Source of the DNA: Minisyncoccota bacterium | Lineage (GTDB): Bacteria; Patescibacteriota; Minisyncoccia; Minisyncoccales; UBA5738 | Length of the DNA: 5,591 bases | Assembly (NCBI GenBank): GCA_025453415.1 | Contig: JALOQL010000088.1 | Span: 1-5,591, forward strand | Direction: 5' to 3' | Shown: in pieces, positions 4,813 to 5,591 of the stretch | How positions within the stretch are numbered: the stretch's first letter is position 1 | Layout: each line of letters begins with the position of its first letter | The notes under the pieces: model-generated | Databases searched by the model: none | Seen by the model: the letters and a program-made list of their open reading frames with translations, nothing else | What the model was told of the DNA's origin: nothing | Made by a program: the position numbers and the translations under genes

Positions 4813-5376
4813 ATGTCTTCCGCCCTCAAAACCTTTGCCGAATTCCTTTGGGAGGTGACCAAGATCGTGATCTTGGCCTTGGCGATCGTCTTTCCGATAC
4901 GGATCTTTTTGTTCCAGCCGTTCGTGATCCAGGGACAGTCGATGGAGCCAAACTTTCATGAGGCGGACTATCTGATCGTCAATGAGCTTTCCTACCGCTT
5001 GCGCGCGCCCGAGCGCGGGGAGGTGGTGGTTTTTTTCTATCCCCTGGATACCACCAAGCGGTTCATCAAGCGGATCATCGGTTTGCCGGGCGAAACCGTG
5101 GAGATTGCCAACGGTAAAGTGACCATTATGGGAACCGACGGCAAGACCGTGGTGCTTGACGAAACCTATATTCCGGCCGATTTGAGAGCGCCCGATATGC
5201 CGGCTTCCAAGCTGGGAGAAAACGAGTACTTTGTCTTGGGCGATAACCGGCCATCGTCGTCGGATTCGCAGGATTGGGGTGTGTTGCCCAAGAAGGATAT
5301 CATCGGCAAGGTTGAGTTTCGTTTGTGGCCGATAAGCGACTTGTCCAAGATCGAGACGCCGACATACGCCTATTGA
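4813..5376 (+). CDS. lepB: signal peptidase I, 187 aa
   Basis: LepB is the membrane serine protease that removes signal peptides from exported proteins. One membrane segment lies at about residues 16-36 (KIVILALAIVFPIRIFLFQP), with the catalytic domain outside. The nucleophile Ser43 is in IQGQSMEPNF and the general-base Lys86 in RFIKRIIGLPGE. The GDNRPSSSDSQDWG box is at residues 143-156, where Gln153 replaces the usual Arg of GDNRxxSxDSR. The short form with one anchor fits Gram-positive-type and CPR enzymes rather than the longer E. coli LepB. The ATG at 4813 has only an A/T-rich leader and no Shine-Dalgarno sequence, but no other start would keep the anchor intact. It ends in TGA. hisS follows after 58 bp on the same strand, with no clear promoter or terminator between, so the two are likely co-transcribed. 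Confidence 0.96.
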   Translation: MSSALKTFAEFLWEVTKIVILALAIVFPIRIFLFQPFVIQGQSMEPNFHEADYLIVNELSYRLRAPERGEVVVFFYPLDTTKRFIKRIIGLPGETVEIANGKVTIMGTDGKTVVLDETYIPADLRAPDMPASKLGENEYFVLGDNRPSSSDSQDWGVLPKKDIIGKVEFRLWPISDLSKIETPTYAY

Positions 5377-5434
5377 TCAACAAAATATCTAATTACGGAC
5401 TCGTAAACTGCGGCGGGACCGGATTCAAAAGATT

Positions 5435-5591
5435 ATGGCATTAAAATTTCAGGCGGTTACCGGCATGCACGATATCCTGCCGGAGGACCAGAAGTATTAC
5501 GAGAAGGTATACGAAACCGCAAAAGAGATCGCGGATTTTTATAATTTCAGCCGGATCGAGACGCCGATACTGGAGAACAGCGAACTATTCG
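5435..5591 (+). CDS. hisS: histidyl-tRNA synthetase, N-terminal part
   Basis: Only the first 52 codons are present; the gene runs off the right edge. HisRS charges tRNA-His with histidine. The start MALKFQAVTGMHDILPED matches the class II HisRS opening, in which a G-M-x-D-x-L-P motif precedes motif 1. It continues to IADFYNFSRIETPILENSELF, which aligns with the strand and helix before the first conserved Glu and Phe of the family (E. coli reads IRLPIVEQTPLF here). The ATG at 5435 fits the family N-terminus. The upstream sequence has no strong Shine-Dalgarno box; a weak 5-bp hairpin (TTACG-GACT-CGTAA, 5393-5406) lies in the 58-bp gap but has no T tract. Confidence 0.93.
   Translation, partial: MALKFQAVTGMHDILPEDQKYYEKVYETAKEIADFYNFSRIETPILENSELF

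Overview
The window looks like a chromosomal fragment from a small-genome, uncultivated bacterium, most likely of the Patescibacteria (CPR, Parcubacteria-like) type. This is an inference. It rests on compact housekeeping genes, core genes without visible Shine-Dalgarno sequences, some start codons almost directly behind a -10 box, a TopA with three C-terminal zinc ribbons, and the style of the Pth and HisRS proteins. TGA ends two genes (lepB and the zinc-ribbon gene), so there is no sign of the UGA-Gly recoding known from some CPR lineages.

Layout. Bases 1-178 hold the 5' end of a minus-strand gene for a small, possibly winged-helix protein. Bases 179-308 are intergenic and contain a 52-nt near-perfect palindrome (246-297). 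Bases 309-2302 encode DNA topoisomerase I (topA, minus), split into two overlapping frames by an apparent internal deletion just after the active-site tyrosine. Bases 2303-2431 separate topA from dprA and are mostly filled by a 103-bp element with perfect 20-bp inverted ends and two inner hairpins. dprA (DNA processing protein A, minus) follows at 2432-3298. Bases 3299-4107 are an accessory patch on the plus strand: a 72-aa basic zinc-ribbon protein, then a promoter with a two-hairpin leader, then an unrecognised ORF that runs 123 bp into the 3' end of pth. pth (peptidyl-tRNA hydrolase, minus, 4108-4716) and lepB (signal peptidase I, plus, 4813-5376) diverge from a 96-bp spacer with overlapping promoters. 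The window ends in the first 52 codons of hisS (histidyl-tRNA synthetase).

The housekeeping genes cover DNA topology, uptake or recombination of single-stranded DNA, peptidyl-tRNA recycling, protein export and tRNA charging. dprA-topA is an arrangement also known from other bacteria. The three unrecognised small genes differ from them by having purine-rich ribosome-binding sites, and one of them uses only AGA/AGG arginine codons. They may be accessory or acquired. The strongest leads are the two palindromic elements flanking topA, the topA lesion, and the structured leader plus missing stop codon of the ORF at 3871. No CRISPR array, tRNA, rRNA or complete transposon was seen.
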